Notes: generated from the sequence alone by a model not told the origin. DNA of 64,000 nt from Vibrio gigantis (GCF_024347515.1 NZ_AP025493.1:868001-932000); one strand, 5' to 3'. Positions 28,424 through 37,266 are shown, numbered from the stretch's first letter. Made by a program: numbers and translations.

Positions 28424-29410
28424 TTATGCTCTACTCTCTACAAAGTCGAGCAACTGTTCTTTTGTTGGCATAGCTTCCGTACAACTAGTACCGCTCACGT
28501 TAATGGCGGCTGCTGCGGTTCCATGACGAACACCATCCTCTAATTCACCGCCGTTAACCAAGGTCCAAATCAGTCCACCTGCAAATGAATCACCAGAGCC
28601 AAACGGTTTGTTTGCTTTCACTCTAAAAATGCCTTGCTCAAATTTATAGCCATCTTTGCAATACACTTTAGAGCCCAGCTCACCGGCTTTGATCACAACT
28701 ACTTGCGTGCTTTCACGTAGAAAACGCTGCGCGGTTTGGTCATCATCTTTGTTACCTGGAGCAAGGACGGTTTCCATCATGTCGAACTCTTCACGATTAC
28801 CAATCACGATGTCAGATAGACCTGCAGCAATGCCGTAATAAATCGACGCATCCACATCAGTGCGCCATGAATAAGGACGATAATCCACATCAAGAATAAC
28901 CACAGTGCCACTTCTACGAGCATGCTCCATCGCGACAAGTGTTGCTTCTCTGCTTGGGCTTTCTGATAGCGCGGTGCCCGTTACAACCAGTGTTTTTGAG
29001 CTGGCAATATAGTCCGCACTCACTTGTTCAGGCTTGATAGTGAGATCAGATGCATTGTTACGATAGATCAGAACCGTACAGTCACTAGGCTTCATTTCAG
29101 TAAACGCAACTGAGGTACGAGAACCTGAGTCATCAGTCATCATGCCGTCAAGGTTGATGCCCTGCTCTTCCATGTAGCCTTTGACATAACCGCCAAACGC
29201 ATCATTAGCAACGCAACCAATAAACCCTGTTTTACCACCCAAGCGGCTAATTGCGACCGCAATATTTGCAGCAGAGCCACCTACAAATTTGTTGAAACCG
29301 CTAATGTCGGCCATGTCGGTATTAAATTCACGCGCGTAAAGGTCAACCCCAGCGCGGCCTAACACGATGGCGTCGAGTTTGCGATCCTGAGGGAGTGCAA
29401 TCTTAGTCAT
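28424..29410 (-). CDS. iolC: 5-dehydro-2-deoxygluconokinase, single-domain form
   Basis: A 328-aa PfkB-family kinase without a DUF2090 tail. N-terminal GGSAANIAVAISRLGG and C-terminal FGSGDSFAGGLIW (with the catalytic Asp) are typical. LVVTGTALS...ILDVDYRPYSW matches IolC kinases, including the kinase domain of the fusion at 15751-17730. It phosphorylates 5-dehydro-2-deoxygluconate for IolJ. It starts 13 bases after the Gfo/Idh gene. The presence of both IolC forms in one island is unusual. Confidence 0.9.
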   Translation of the reverse strand: MTKIALPQDRKLDAIVLGRAGVDLYAREFNTDMADISGFNKFVGGSAANIAVAISRLGGKTGFIGCVANDAFGGYVKGYMEEQGINLDGMMTDDSGSRTSVAFTEMKPSDCTVLIYRNNASDLTIKPEQVSADYIASSKTLVVTGTALSESPSREATLVAMEHARRSGTVVILDVDYRPYSWRTDVDASIYYGIAAGLSDIVIGNREEFDMMETVLAPGNKDDDQTAQRFLRESTQVVVIKAGELGSKVYCKDGYKFEQGIFRVKANKPFGSGDSFAGGLIWTLVNGGELEDGVRHGTAAAAINVSGTSCTEAMPTKEQLLDFVESRA

Positions 29411-29423
29411 AATGTTTCCCCTA

Positions 29424-30599
29424 TTAGTTGTATTCTACCCAAGCTGCATTTTGGTCCGCAGACTCTACGCACTTCTCACATAGACGAACACCTTCAATGC
29501 CCGCATCAATACCAGGGAACCAAATATCAGACAGCGCTTGCTGGTCATCACGCTCCGCCGCGTCAAACGCAAGTGCAAAACGGTGATACAAGTTCGCCCA
29601 AGATTCGAAGTAACCTTCAGCATGGCCACCGCCAACTCGATTTACAGCGACGCCAGGCGCATCTTGGTGCAAGTACCCCATACCACGCTCTAGAATACGA
29701 GATGGTTCACCTTGTACTTCTAAACGAAGCTGGTTTGGCTGCTCATCCCACCATTCAATGGAGGCTTTTGAGCCGACGATTCTGATTTTTTGTTGGTGCA
29801 TAGAGCCCGCATTAACCGCCGATGCCCAAAGAGTGCCGACAGCTCCGCCTTTAAATTCCATCATGACATGCGCGTTATCTTCTAACGGCGTGCGCGACTT
29901 AATGAAGCTTTGACGCATGCAAGACAAACGATCGACTTCTAAGCCTGTCATTACTTCACACAAGTAAAATGCGTGTGTGCCAATATCACCTAACACATAA
30001 GTTGGGCCCGAAACTTCTGGGCTAACACGCCATTTCAGACCTGGATCGTTGAGCTCATATTCTTCATTATGAAAACCATGAGCAAACTGCATATTGATGA
30101 CGCGAATATCACCCAAATCACCACGCTGTACCATTTCGCGAGCTTGCTGAACCATAGGGAAACCGCTGTAGCCGTACATCACACCGATGACACGGTTATT
30201 TTGAGTCGCGATGACTTTTAGCTCTTCTGCTTCTTCTGACGTAAAAGTGATTGGCTTTTCACATACCACATGAAGATTGGCTTCCAGTGCGGCTTTACAA
30301 ATTTCGTAGTGTGTTGAATTTGGCGTTGCGATAGATACCGCTTGAATGCCATCTTCACGCTGCGCTTCCGCTGCAAACATTTCTTTGTAGTTGGCGTAAC
30401 AACGATCGCCAGCTAAGCCTAGGTTGGTACCAAAGTCACGGCAGCGATCGGCGTCAAGATCAAATGCTCCAGCCACCAATTTAAACAAACCATCACGCTG
30501 CGCAGCATTACGATGGGAATAACCAATCTGACTACCACGTCCTCCACCAATCATTGCCCAGCGTAGAGGTTGTTCAAAGCGACGTTCTTCATTAAACAT
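29424..30599 (-). CDS. Gfo/Idh/MocA family dehydrogenase in the iol operon
   Basis: A 391-aa NAD(P)-dependent oxidoreductase. The Rossmann motif is MIGGGRGSQIGYSHR near the N-terminus, and the EKP motif is CEKPITF near residue 115. Later motifs are GDIGTHAFYLCEVMTG and GGHAEGYFESWANLY. It is longer than the IolG at 23276-24262 and belongs to a different branch. It is probably a second inositol dehydrogenase, for scyllo- or D-chiro-inositol or for another oxidised cyclitol. The operon position between iolD and iolC supports a pathway role; substrate not determined. Confidence 0.85.
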   Translation of the reverse strand: MFNEERRFEQPLRWAMIGGGRGSQIGYSHRNAAQRDGLFKLVAGAFDLDADRCRDFGTNLGLAGDRCYANYKEMFAAEAQREDGIQAVSIATPNSTHYEICKAALEANLHVVCEKPITFTSEEAEELKVIATQNNRVIGVMYGYSGFPMVQQAREMVQRGDLGDIRVINMQFAHGFHNEEYELNDPGLKWRVSPEVSGPTYVLGDIGTHAFYLCEVMTGLEVDRLSCMRQSFIKSRTPLEDNAHVMMEFKGGAVGTLWASAVNAGSMHQQKIRIVGSKASIEWWDEQPNQLRLEVQGEPSRILERGMGYLHQDAPGVAVNRVGGGHAEGYFESWANLYHRFALAFDAAERDDQQALSDIWFPGIDAGIEGVRLCEKCVESADQNAAWVEYN

Positions 30600-30617
30600 A
30601 ATTTTGCTCCGTTACCT

Positions 30618-30643
30618 GATACATCCGCTAATACAGATGTATC
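30618..30643 (-). other. Intercistronic hairpin iolD/Gfo-Idh
   Basis: GATACATC, 10-nt loop, GATGTATC: a perfect 8-bp stem in the 76-base gap between iolD and the dehydrogenase gene. There is no T-tract. Confidence 0.4.
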
Positions 30644-30675
30644 GTGGTTAAGTTATTGTAATTTTGTAATATTTT

Positions 30676-32547
30676 TTAGACACCGCGGCGCTGACTTGCG
30701 CGACCTTCTTCCCAGTCGGCAACTTTTTTGGCAGTCTCTTCATTGCGAGTCACTTCAGGAAGCCCAACTTCCCACCAGCAGTCACACTTAGACCAAGCGG
30801 CTGGAGAAACCGGGTCAATATCAACCACAATGACGTATGTGCGGTCCGCTTCTTTTGCTCTTGTAAACGCCGCGTCAAATTCAGTAATTGAGGTTAACTT
30901 CTCGCTGATCGCACCTTGCGCTTCGGCGTGCTTGGAAAAATCAACGCGAGCCAACTCACCGTCAGGTCGACGACAATCTTCTAGCAAGTTATTAAATGAC
31001 TCGTTGCCCGTGTTGTTTTGCAATTTATTGATGACAGCAAAACCACCGTTGTCACAAACAACAACAATCATTTTGTGTCCAGTTAGGACAGACGAGTAAA
31101 TGTCTGAGTTTTGAATTAGGTATGAACCATCACCAACAAGAACCACGACATCATTATCAGGGTTGGCAATTTTAGCGCCCCAACCACCCGCAATTTCATA
31201 ACCCATGCAGGAATAACCGAAGTCGATATCAAATTTACCAATTTGGTAATTTTGCCAGTTCATCGAGAGCTCAGCCGGTAAACCACCAGCAGCAGTCAGA
31301 ACGGTATCACCCTCTTCCATACTGTGATTCAGCTTGCCAATCACTTCAGCATAGGAGGACGTACCCGCCAGTAATTCACCGTCTTGCGGGTGAGTGCGAC
31401 GGTGAACCAACGCTTTCCACTCATCCGCTTCCGCTTTGGCTTTAGCAGACCACTCGTCACTTGAACGCCAGTCCGCAAGCAAGCTTGAAAGCTTGTTCAT
31501 ACTGGTTTGTGCATCACCCAACACTGGGTGTGAACGGTGTTTAATCGCATCAAACTTAGCCACATTGATGCTAATAAGTTGCATGTCTGGGTTTTTAAAT
31601 ACGCTCCAAGAACCTGTAGTGAAATCTTGTAAACGCGTACCAATAGCAACCACTACGTCGGCTTCATTTGCCATATGGTTGGCAGAATTTGAGCCTGTCA
31701 CACCAATAGGTCCTGCGTTCAACGGGTTGTCTTGCAGCATAGTGGCGCGACCAGCAATAGTTTCTACCACCGGAATATTGTGCTTAGCGGCAAATGCAGC
31801 AAGTTCATCAGTGGCCAGTGAGTAATGCACCCCACCACCAGAAATAATCAATGGTTTTTTCGCTTGAGTTAAAATAGCTTTCGCTTCTTCGAGCACAATC
31901 ATTTCTGGTTCAGGGCGACGAATTCGGTGACATTTTTCAGCAAAAAAGACTTCTGGGAAATCATAAGCCATGCCTTGGACATCTTGAGGCAAGCCAAGGA
32001 AAACCGGACCACAGGTTGCTGGGTCAAGCATAGTATCGAGCGCTTGAGGTAGCGTATGCATCAGCTGTGAAGGAGACAACACACGATCCCAATAACGAGT
32101 AAGAGGTTTGAAAGCATCGTTAGAGGTAACCGATGGATCTTCAAAGTTTTCTGGTTGCTGAAGCACTGGATCTGGTAAGCGGCTAACGTAAGCATCACCA
32201 GAAATAAGTAATAAAGGCAGACGGTTAGTATGGGCAATACCCGCTGCTGTGACCATGTTCGTTGCACCAGGTCCAATTGAGCTGGTTGCGATACCAATAC
32301 GTTGGCGCTTATTGGCTTTTGCATAAGCAATGGCAGCCGTCGCCATAGATTGCTCGTTTTGACCACGCCATGTCGGGATTTGTTCTTCGATATTCTTAAG
32401 CTGCTGACCAAAACATGTCACATTGCCGTGACCAAAAATGGCAAAGGCAGCACCAAACAGTTGCTCTTCTTTTCCATCGACTACAATTTTCTGTGCTGCA
32501 AGATATTTAGCTAGGGCTTCAGCAACAGTTAGGCGTACAGTTTTCAT
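30676..32547 (-). CDS. iolD: 3D-(3,5/4)-trihydroxycyclohexane-1,2-dione hydrolase
   Basis: A 623-aa thiamine-diphosphate enzyme of the acetolactate-synthase superfamily. It opens the inositol ring, turning the trihydroxycyclohexanedione made by IolE into 5-deoxy-glucuronate. Domains: N-terminal ThDP pyrimidine-binding (residues about 1-190), central (about 210-350, GGGVHYSLATDELAAFAAKH), and C-terminal ThDP diphosphate-binding with GDGSYLIQNSDI...CDNGG near residue 475. Length and motifs match IolD. It lies between iolE and the dehydrogenase gene in one leftward operon. Confidence 0.96.
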   Translation of the reverse strand: MKTVRLTVAEALAKYLAAQKIVVDGKEEQLFGAAFAIFGHGNVTCFGQQLKNIEEQIPTWRGQNEQSMATAAIAYAKANKRQRIGIATSSIGPGATNMVTAAGIAHTNRLPLLLISGDAYVSRLPDPVLQQPENFEDPSVTSNDAFKPLTRYWDRVLSPSQLMHTLPQALDTMLDPATCGPVFLGLPQDVQGMAYDFPEVFFAEKCHRIRRPEPEMIVLEEAKAILTQAKKPLIISGGGVHYSLATDELAAFAAKHNIPVVETIAGRATMLQDNPLNAGPIGVTGSNSANHMANEADVVVAIGTRLQDFTTGSWSVFKNPDMQLISINVAKFDAIKHRSHPVLGDAQTSMNKLSSLLADWRSSDEWSAKAKAEADEWKALVHRRTHPQDGELLAGTSSYAEVIGKLNHSMEEGDTVLTAAGGLPAELSMNWQNYQIGKFDIDFGYSCMGYEIAGGWGAKIANPDNDVVVLVGDGSYLIQNSDIYSSVLTGHKMIVVVCDNGGFAVINKLQNNTGNESFNNLLEDCRRPDGELARVDFSKHAEAQGAISEKLTSITEFDAAFTRAKEADRTYVIVVDIDPVSPAAWSKCDCWWEVGLPEVTRNEETAKKVADWEEGRASQRRGV

Positions 32548-32569
32548 CTTCTTCCTCGATATTTCTTAC

Positions 32570-32601
32570 ACGTCATTGGCACAAGGTTATGCCAACGACG
32601 T
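32570..32601 (-). other. Intercistronic hairpin iolE/iolD, first
   Basis: ACGTC-A-TTGGCA...TGCCAA-C-GACGT: 11 pairs with one mismatch and a short loop. It lies just before iolD. Confidence 0.4.
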
Positions 32602-32622
32602 ATTCCATATATGTCGATTTTT

Positions 32623-32656
32623 TGGCTTATTGTTGGAACTCCCCTTCAATAAGCCA
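32623..32656 (-). other. Intercistronic hairpin iolE/iolD, second
   Basis: TGGCTTATTG, 14-nt loop, CAATAAGCCA: a perfect 10-bp stem just past the iolE stop. On the leftward transcript it is followed by A residues, so it is not a terminator and more likely protects the iolE 3' end. Confidence 0.4.
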
Positions 32657-32662
32657 TTTTCA

Positions 32663-33556
32663 TTACAAGCCGTATTTATTCGCGTAGCCTGTGATGTTCT
32701 CGTACGCGGTTTTTGCAAACGTTAGTGGGTGTGCTTTGGCAGGATCTTGCTCAGCTTCAACTAATAACCAGCCTTCGTAGTTACGAGCTTTAAGTGCTGC
32801 GAATACGTCGTCATAATTCACATCGCCCGTACCAGGAACGGTAAATACGCCATCTAATACTGCATTTAGGAAAGACTTGTCTGCGTCACGCGCCGCATTC
32901 ATTACTTCAATACGAAGATCTTTAAAGTGCATGTGACCAATACGGTGACCCCAACGCTCAATAATATTGACTGGATTACCACCACCGTACGTGATGTGAC
33001 CAGTATCCAGAGTGAGATACACAGAACCTCCAGTCAGCTCCATCAAACGGTTGATGTCTTCTTCTGTCTCAACAATCGTGCCTACATGGTGATGGAAAGA
33101 CAGTTTGATATCGTGCTTGTTAAATAGGTAGTCAGCGACCGTTGTCAATTTTTCAGCGTACGTTTTCCACTCGTCATCCGTTAAAATAACGCGAGATGAC
33201 AAAGGCTTATTGATATCTCCGTGAACGGTGTTACTCACTTCGCCATAAACCATCGCTTTGCAGCCTGCCGCTTTAAGCAAAAGAATGTGACCTTGCATCT
33301 CTGCAATTTCTTCTTCTGCTGTCAACGTCATCAAATTGCCACTGAACCAACCAGACGCAAGCACAAGATTGTGGTTTTTAAGTAGTGGGATAAGAACTTC
33401 TGGCTCTCTTGGATATTTTGTACCTAGCTCTGTACCAGTAAAGCCAGATTCCGACATTTCACTCAAACATGTCTCCAACGGGATTTCGCCACCAAGCTCT
33501 GGCATATCATCGTTTGTCCAAGTTAAAGGGCTAATTCCGTATTGAACTTTGCTCAT
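32663..33556 (-). CDS. iolE: myo-Inosose-2 dehydratase
   Basis: A 297-aa TIM-barrel enzyme that dehydrates 2-keto-myo-inositol to trihydroxycyclohexanedione. It begins with the IolE signature YGISPLTWTNDDMPELGG (6-23) and has metal-site motifs SFHHHVGTIVET, LTLDTGHITYGGGNP, GHMHFKDLR and LLVEAEQDP. It is first in the leftward operon iolE-iolD-Gfo/Idh-iolC-iolB-iolJ-rpiR, with a long AT-rich operator-bearing region upstream. This is the best IolE candidate of the three TIM-barrel isomerase-like genes here. Confidence 0.95.
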   Translation of the reverse strand: MSKVQYGISPLTWTNDDMPELGGEIPLETCLSEMSESGFTGTELGTKYPREPEVLIPLLKNHNLVLASGWFSGNLMTLTAEEEIAEMQGHILLLKAAGCKAMVYGEVSNTVHGDINKPLSSRVILTDDEWKTYAEKLTTVADYLFNKHDIKLSFHHHVGTIVETEEDINRLMELTGGSVYLTLDTGHITYGGGNPVNIIERWGHRIGHMHFKDLRIEVMNAARDADKSFLNAVLDGVFTVPGTGDVNYDDVFAALKARNYEGWLLVEAEQDPAKAHPLTFAKTAYENITGYANKYGL

Positions 33557-33693
33557 GTTCGTACTCCAAAAATGTTTTATAAGATAAATGTAATGCAGCT
33601 CGTTTTTGCCAATTCATCGCGAAAGCGATTGTTATTGATTTTTAACCGCACCAGTTTGCTTCACTGAGAGCAACTATAATTCAAAAAAAATAA

Positions 33694-33713
33694 AATGAAA
33701 AATATTTTTCATT
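33694..33713. promoter_or_regulatory. IolR-type operator near iolE
   Basis: AATGAAAAATATTTTTCATT, a perfect 20-bp palindrome 138 bases upstream of the iolE start. The inner 16 bases are identical to the site at 18234. Confidence 0.62.
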
Positions 33714-33864
33714 AAATTTAAATTAAAAACACATCTAACACTTTATGAAAAAAAACCAGGGCCCACGGGGGGTAGAGAACAACTAAGGCACAGATCACAC
33801 TTAAAAATTAACAATTAAAAACAATGACTTACGCTAATTTTTACAGTTGATAATTATTTTCCAC

Positions 33865-33882
33865 AAGTTGATCGAGTTAACA
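33865..33882. promoter_or_regulatory. Shared element midway between iolE and iolT
   Basis: AAGTTGATCGAGTTAACA, nearly the same as AAGTGATCGAGTTTACA before the ABC operon. The role is unknown; it might be a weak CRP site or another operator. Confidence 0.35.
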
Positions 33883-33955
33883 GAATAGAGTAATTGAACG
33901 TGTATTTACTAGCCGTAGTTGAATTGAAACACTATGATTCTCAACACCGCCAAAA

Positions 33956-33971
33956 TGAAAAATATTTATCA
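33956..33971. promoter_or_regulatory. IolR-type operator near iolT
   Basis: TGAAAAATATTTATCA, one base from the perfect palindrome, 145 bases before the MFS transporter start. Confidence 0.5.
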
Positions 33972-34115
33972 CTAATATTTATTATTATTACTAAATTCAT
34001 TGGCGAGTTATTAATTCGATACTCTAACCCTACATTCACCGAGTATCGAATAATCGCCCAGCACTAGCTTATTTGATGGTTAAGAGAGTGTATGGACAAT
34101 ACAAAGGAGTATGTA

Positions 34116-35558
34116 ATGTCACCTAATAATGGGACACAGTCTCACAAACATAATATCGCTTACATAGTTAGAATTTGTTGTATCGCTGCACTTGGGGGAA
34201 TCTTGCTCGGTTATGATACCGCGGTAATATCAGGGGCAATTGGGCCAATAAGAGAGCATTTTGGTTTAACGCCCGCTCAAACTGGCTGGGCAGTATCCAG
34301 TGTAGTATTGGGAAGTATTATCGGTGCTGTATCTGCAGGAACTGTTGCCCTAAAATATGGTCGTCGAAGTGCACTCTTCTTATCTGCTGTGTTGTTTATC
34401 ATATCCGCCATCGGTTCCGCTATCGCACCTACATTTACCATCTATGTGTTACTCAGAATCGTCGGTGGTGTGGCAGTTGGTATCGCTTGTGTAGTTTCCC
34501 CAATGTACATGTCAGAGGTTGCCCCAAAAGATTTTCGCGGTCGAGCGGTCAGTATGTTCCAGCAATCCGCTGTTATAGGTCAAACTGGGGTGTTCTACGT
34601 TAACTATCTAATTGCAAAAGGGATGTCTGAAGCTTGGTTGGTTGATGTGGGGTGGCGTTGGATGCTAGCTTCTGAAGTTTTGCCAGCGACACTGTTCGGC
34701 TGTCTATTAATCATGATTCCAGAATCCCCGCGCTGGCTAGTACTTAAAGGACAAATTGATAAGGCAAAAGAAACACTCTCTCGAATTTCCAACCCGGAAC
34801 ATGCAGACAGAGTAATTCTTGAGATCCAAAAATCTTTAGTTCCTACAAATGCATCAAAAAATAGCAAAATAAGCTTACGATCTCCCCTTCTTTTCTCCAT
34901 TCTTGTCATCGGTACATTTGTTGCGGCAGCTCAGCAACTTACTGGTATCAACGTCATTATGTATTACACACCAGAAATTCTAAAACCTATTGCGGGTGGT
35001 ACCGAGAACGCGTTGTTCCAAACAACATTTGTAGGTGTGGTGTTCATTCTTGGTAACGGATTAGGTATGTACTTAATCGACAAAGTTGGTCGCCTACCGC
35101 TCATGAAATACGGAACTTTGGGCTGTGCACTCGGCATGACTATCGTTGGATATGTGCTCTATACCGGAACGGAAGGTTACGCTGCACTGTTTGCACTGTG
35201 TTTGTATGTAGTCGCTTATGCCACATCCTGGGGCTGTGCATGTTGGACGATGATCTCAGAAATCTTCCCAAACAGTATTCGTTCAAGGGCAATGGCTATC
35301 GCCGTGGGTGCACAATGGTTTACAGGATTTATTGTGACTCAAAGCTTCCCAATGCTTAACGAAAACCCATATCTAAAAGAAAACTTTAACGGCGCTTTCG
35401 CCTTTTGGGTATTCGCTGCGTTGTCCCTGATTTGTATGGTAGTCGTTGTTAAGTACGTTCCAGAGACGAAAGGCGTAGCCCTTGAAGACATGGAAAAAGT
35501 AATGGCTAAAAAATTAGGTAAAAAAGTTCCAAGTAAAACAACAGAAGCAATGGTGTAA
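34116..35558 (+). CDS. MFS sugar/inositol transporter (IolT-like)
   Basis: A 480-aa member of the sugar porter family with 12 membrane segments. Signatures include GGILLGYDTAVISGAIG in helix 1, KYGRRSALF, PESPRWLVLKG at the end of the first half, QQLTGINVIMYYTPEI in helix 7, and PETKGVALEDME at the C-terminus. Such carriers move inositol or hexoses with H+ or Na+. ATG at 34116 is chosen because AAGGAG lies 6 bases before it. The gene is divergent from the iolE operon across shared operators, which points to inositol. It offers a second uptake route beside the ABC system. Confidence 0.88.
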   Translation: MSPNNGTQSHKHNIAYIVRICCIAALGGILLGYDTAVISGAIGPIREHFGLTPAQTGWAVSSVVLGSIIGAVSAGTVALKYGRRSALFLSAVLFIISAIGSAIAPTFTIYVLLRIVGGVAVGIACVVSPMYMSEVAPKDFRGRAVSMFQQSAVIGQTGVFYVNYLIAKGMSEAWLVDVGWRWMLASEVLPATLFGCLLIMIPESPRWLVLKGQIDKAKETLSRISNPEHADRVILEIQKSLVPTNASKNSKISLRSPLLFSILVIGTFVAAAQQLTGINVIMYYTPEILKPIAGGTENALFQTTFVGVVFILGNGLGMYLIDKVGRLPLMKYGTLGCALGMTIVGYVLYTGTEGYAALFALCLYVVAYATSWGCACWTMISEIFPNSIRSRAMAIAVGAQWFTGFIVTQSFPMLNENPYLKENFNGAFAFWVFAALSLICMVVVVKYVPETKGVALEDMEKVMAKKLGKKVPSKTTEAMV

Positions 35559-35566
35559 ATAGTATT

Positions 35567-35602
35567 AAAGGCAGGCATTTTTAAACATTGCCTGCCTTTT
35601 CG
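35567..35602 (+). terminator. Terminator after the MFS gene
   Basis: AAAGGCAGGCA...TGCCTGCCTTTTCG, an 11-bp stem. Confidence 0.85.
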
Positions 35603-35625
35603 TTTGCTCGATCTAGGAGATTTTG

Positions 35626-36513
35626 ATGTTAGATAAAATGGCATTTTTTATTTACGTTGTACGCACAGGGTCAATTTCTGCCGCTGCGCGGAAGCTCAAC
35701 ATATCAGTATCAGCAGGTAGCCGTTGGCTTCAGGAACTTGAACAAAAATTTGGAATGCCACTTTATCGACGTAACAACCGCTTGTTAAAACCCACCCCTG
35801 CGGGTCAAACTTTATTTGATGAGTTTTCAGTACTCGTTGACCAATCTGAAATCATCATGCGTACCATGCAAGATTATCAAAAACACGATAAAGGTCATAT
35901 TGATGTAATTTGCACCCCAGTTTATGCCAATCATTTTTTAATGAGTCACATCAGCGAATATCTCAGCACTAACCCCGATGTCACTTTTAATCTCAACATT
36001 ACACCATGGGCACTTGATCATGCCGCCGACAGTGATATTACGATCAGTGCGAACGCATCCTATCAAGGCTATCGAGAAAAAGACTTACTCCTAGTTCGTC
36101 GTGAAATAATGCAGAGCCCATTTATCGTCGTCGCTTCTCCAGAGTATCTTGCTAAAAACAGTACCCCACAAAACCCTTCTGAATTAAAAACTCATTTATG
36201 TTTGTTTGCAACGACACTCACCGGAAGCAATGACTGGGTGTTTACTCAGGGTAATGAGTGCCAGATTATTAAAATCCCCAAGTCATTGGAAGTGAATGAT
36301 AGTGACCTATTGCTGCAAGCTGCACTGAACGGTACTGGTATCGCTTATCTACCACGATTTTTAGTAGAAAAACATATCGATGAAAAATCGCTAGTGCCTA
36401 TTTTTGAATACTATGACACCAGTATTTGGAGTTTAAATATGTACTATCAACCAGCAACAACCGCGTCCGCAGTTGCTATTCATTTTAAAGATTTCTTATT
36501 GGCCAAACACTGA
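35626..36513 (+). CDS. LysR family transcriptional regulator
   Basis: A 295-aa LysR protein: winged helix-turn-helix at residues 1-60 (RTGSISAAARKLNISVSAGSRWLQELEQ), then a substrate-binding domain. The N-terminal AISAGS-type pattern with an S-S-V-S-A-S stretch resembles Vibrio LysR regulators of the AphB/DsdC-like class, but the effector is unknown. An AGGAGA ribosome-binding site lies five bases before ATG. It follows the MFS gene after a terminator and may regulate it or an unlinked target. Confidence 0.88.
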   Translation: MLDKMAFFIYVVRTGSISAAARKLNISVSAGSRWLQELEQKFGMPLYRRNNRLLKPTPAGQTLFDEFSVLVDQSEIIMRTMQDYQKHDKGHIDVICTPVYANHFLMSHISEYLSTNPDVTFNLNITPWALDHAADSDITISANASYQGYREKDLLLVRREIMQSPFIVVASPEYLAKNSTPQNPSELKTHLCLFATTLTGSNDWVFTQGNECQIIKIPKSLEVNDSDLLLQAALNGTGIAYLPRFLVEKHIDEKSLVPIFEYYDTSIWSLNMYYQPATTASAVAIHFKDFLLAKH

Positions 36514-36568
36514 TGATCAAAGAACTGTTTACTTCAACTAAACAAAATGTCTACGCTGGCTCATACGC

Positions 36569-36598
36569 AAAAAAGCAGCCACTTAGGCTGCTTTTTTA
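36569..36598. terminator. Bidirectional terminator between LysR gene and phn operon
   Basis: AAAAAAGCAGCC, loop ACTTA, GGCTGCTTTTTT. It ends the LysR transcript from the left and the phn operon from the right. Confidence 0.88.
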
Positions 36599-36624
36599 GA
36601 TTATAGCTTTAAGAGGTATCGAGT

Positions 36625-37266
36625 TTAAGATTGTTCAAAGTGACTCAAAAACTCTCCACAATCTTTTTGAAACAATGGCAATGCTTCAGCGAGCTTTTCA
36701 TCATCCCAATGCCACCAATCAAGGCTTTCTAGTCGCTCAGCATAGCTAGGGTCATCAAAGCGAGGACGCAATACCTTGGCAGGGTTACCAACCACAATTG
36801 AGTATGGCGGCACGTCTTTCGTAACCACACTTCCCGCACCGACTATCGAACCATTACCAATCGTGATACCCGGCAGCACAATCACTCCATGACCAACCCA
36901 AACATCATGCCCAACCTGTACTTTGTCTTCTTCACGCCACGAGAACACCTCATCATCCAGTGACGTAGGATCTTCACCTAGCTGATACTTTCCAGGCCGA
37001 TAAGTGAAGTGATGCAGCGTTGGACGCCACCACGGGTGATTACTCGGGTTCAAGCGAACCGCGGCAGCGATGGATGTGAACTTACCAATTTCAGTAAACA
37101 TCAGATTATAGTCGTTTTGGATATAACTGTAGTCTCCGACCAACACGTTATTTAGCACGCAACGGTCAGCGATTTCAGTCCAACGTCCGAGCTCAACGTT
37201 GTGCAGCTTGCTGCTTTCAGCGACGCTCGGTTCGCTGTTTAAGGTTGGGGAAAGAGGTTGGCTCAT
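36625..37266 (-). CDS. Phosphonate-operon acetyltransferase, hexapeptide-repeat (LbH) type
   Basis: A 213-aa left-handed beta-helix acyltransferase of the xenobiotic/chloramphenicol acetyltransferase-like class. It has isoleucine-patch repeats and [51 protein letters not shown]-type features near residues 120-170. Start: the ATG overlapping the phnP stop in ATGA. Members of this subgroup sit in phn operons; they may acetylate aminoalkylphosphonates as PhnO (a GNAT protein) does in E. coli, but this is inferred. It is the last gene of the operon. Confidence 0.85.
   Translation of the reverse strand: MSQPLSPTLNSEPSVAESSKLHNVELGRWTEIADRCVLNNVLVGDYSYIQNDYNLMFTEIGKFTSIAAAVRLNPSNHPWWRPTLHHFTYRPGKYQLGEDPTSLDDEVFSWREEDKVQVGHDVWVGHGVIVLPGITIGNGSIVGAGSVVTKDVPPYSIVVGNPAKVLRPRFDDPSYAERLESLDWWHWDDEKLAEALPLFQKDCGEFLSHFEQS

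Larger units (their letters stand above)
33557..34115. promoter_or_regulatory. Divergent promoter region of the iolE operon and iolT-like gene
   Basis: 559 AT-rich bases with no gene. It contains a perfect 20-bp palindrome (33694-33713), a near copy (33956-33971) and the CRP-like element (33865-33882). One palindrome sits near each gene, so each may control one direction. Confidence 0.65.
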
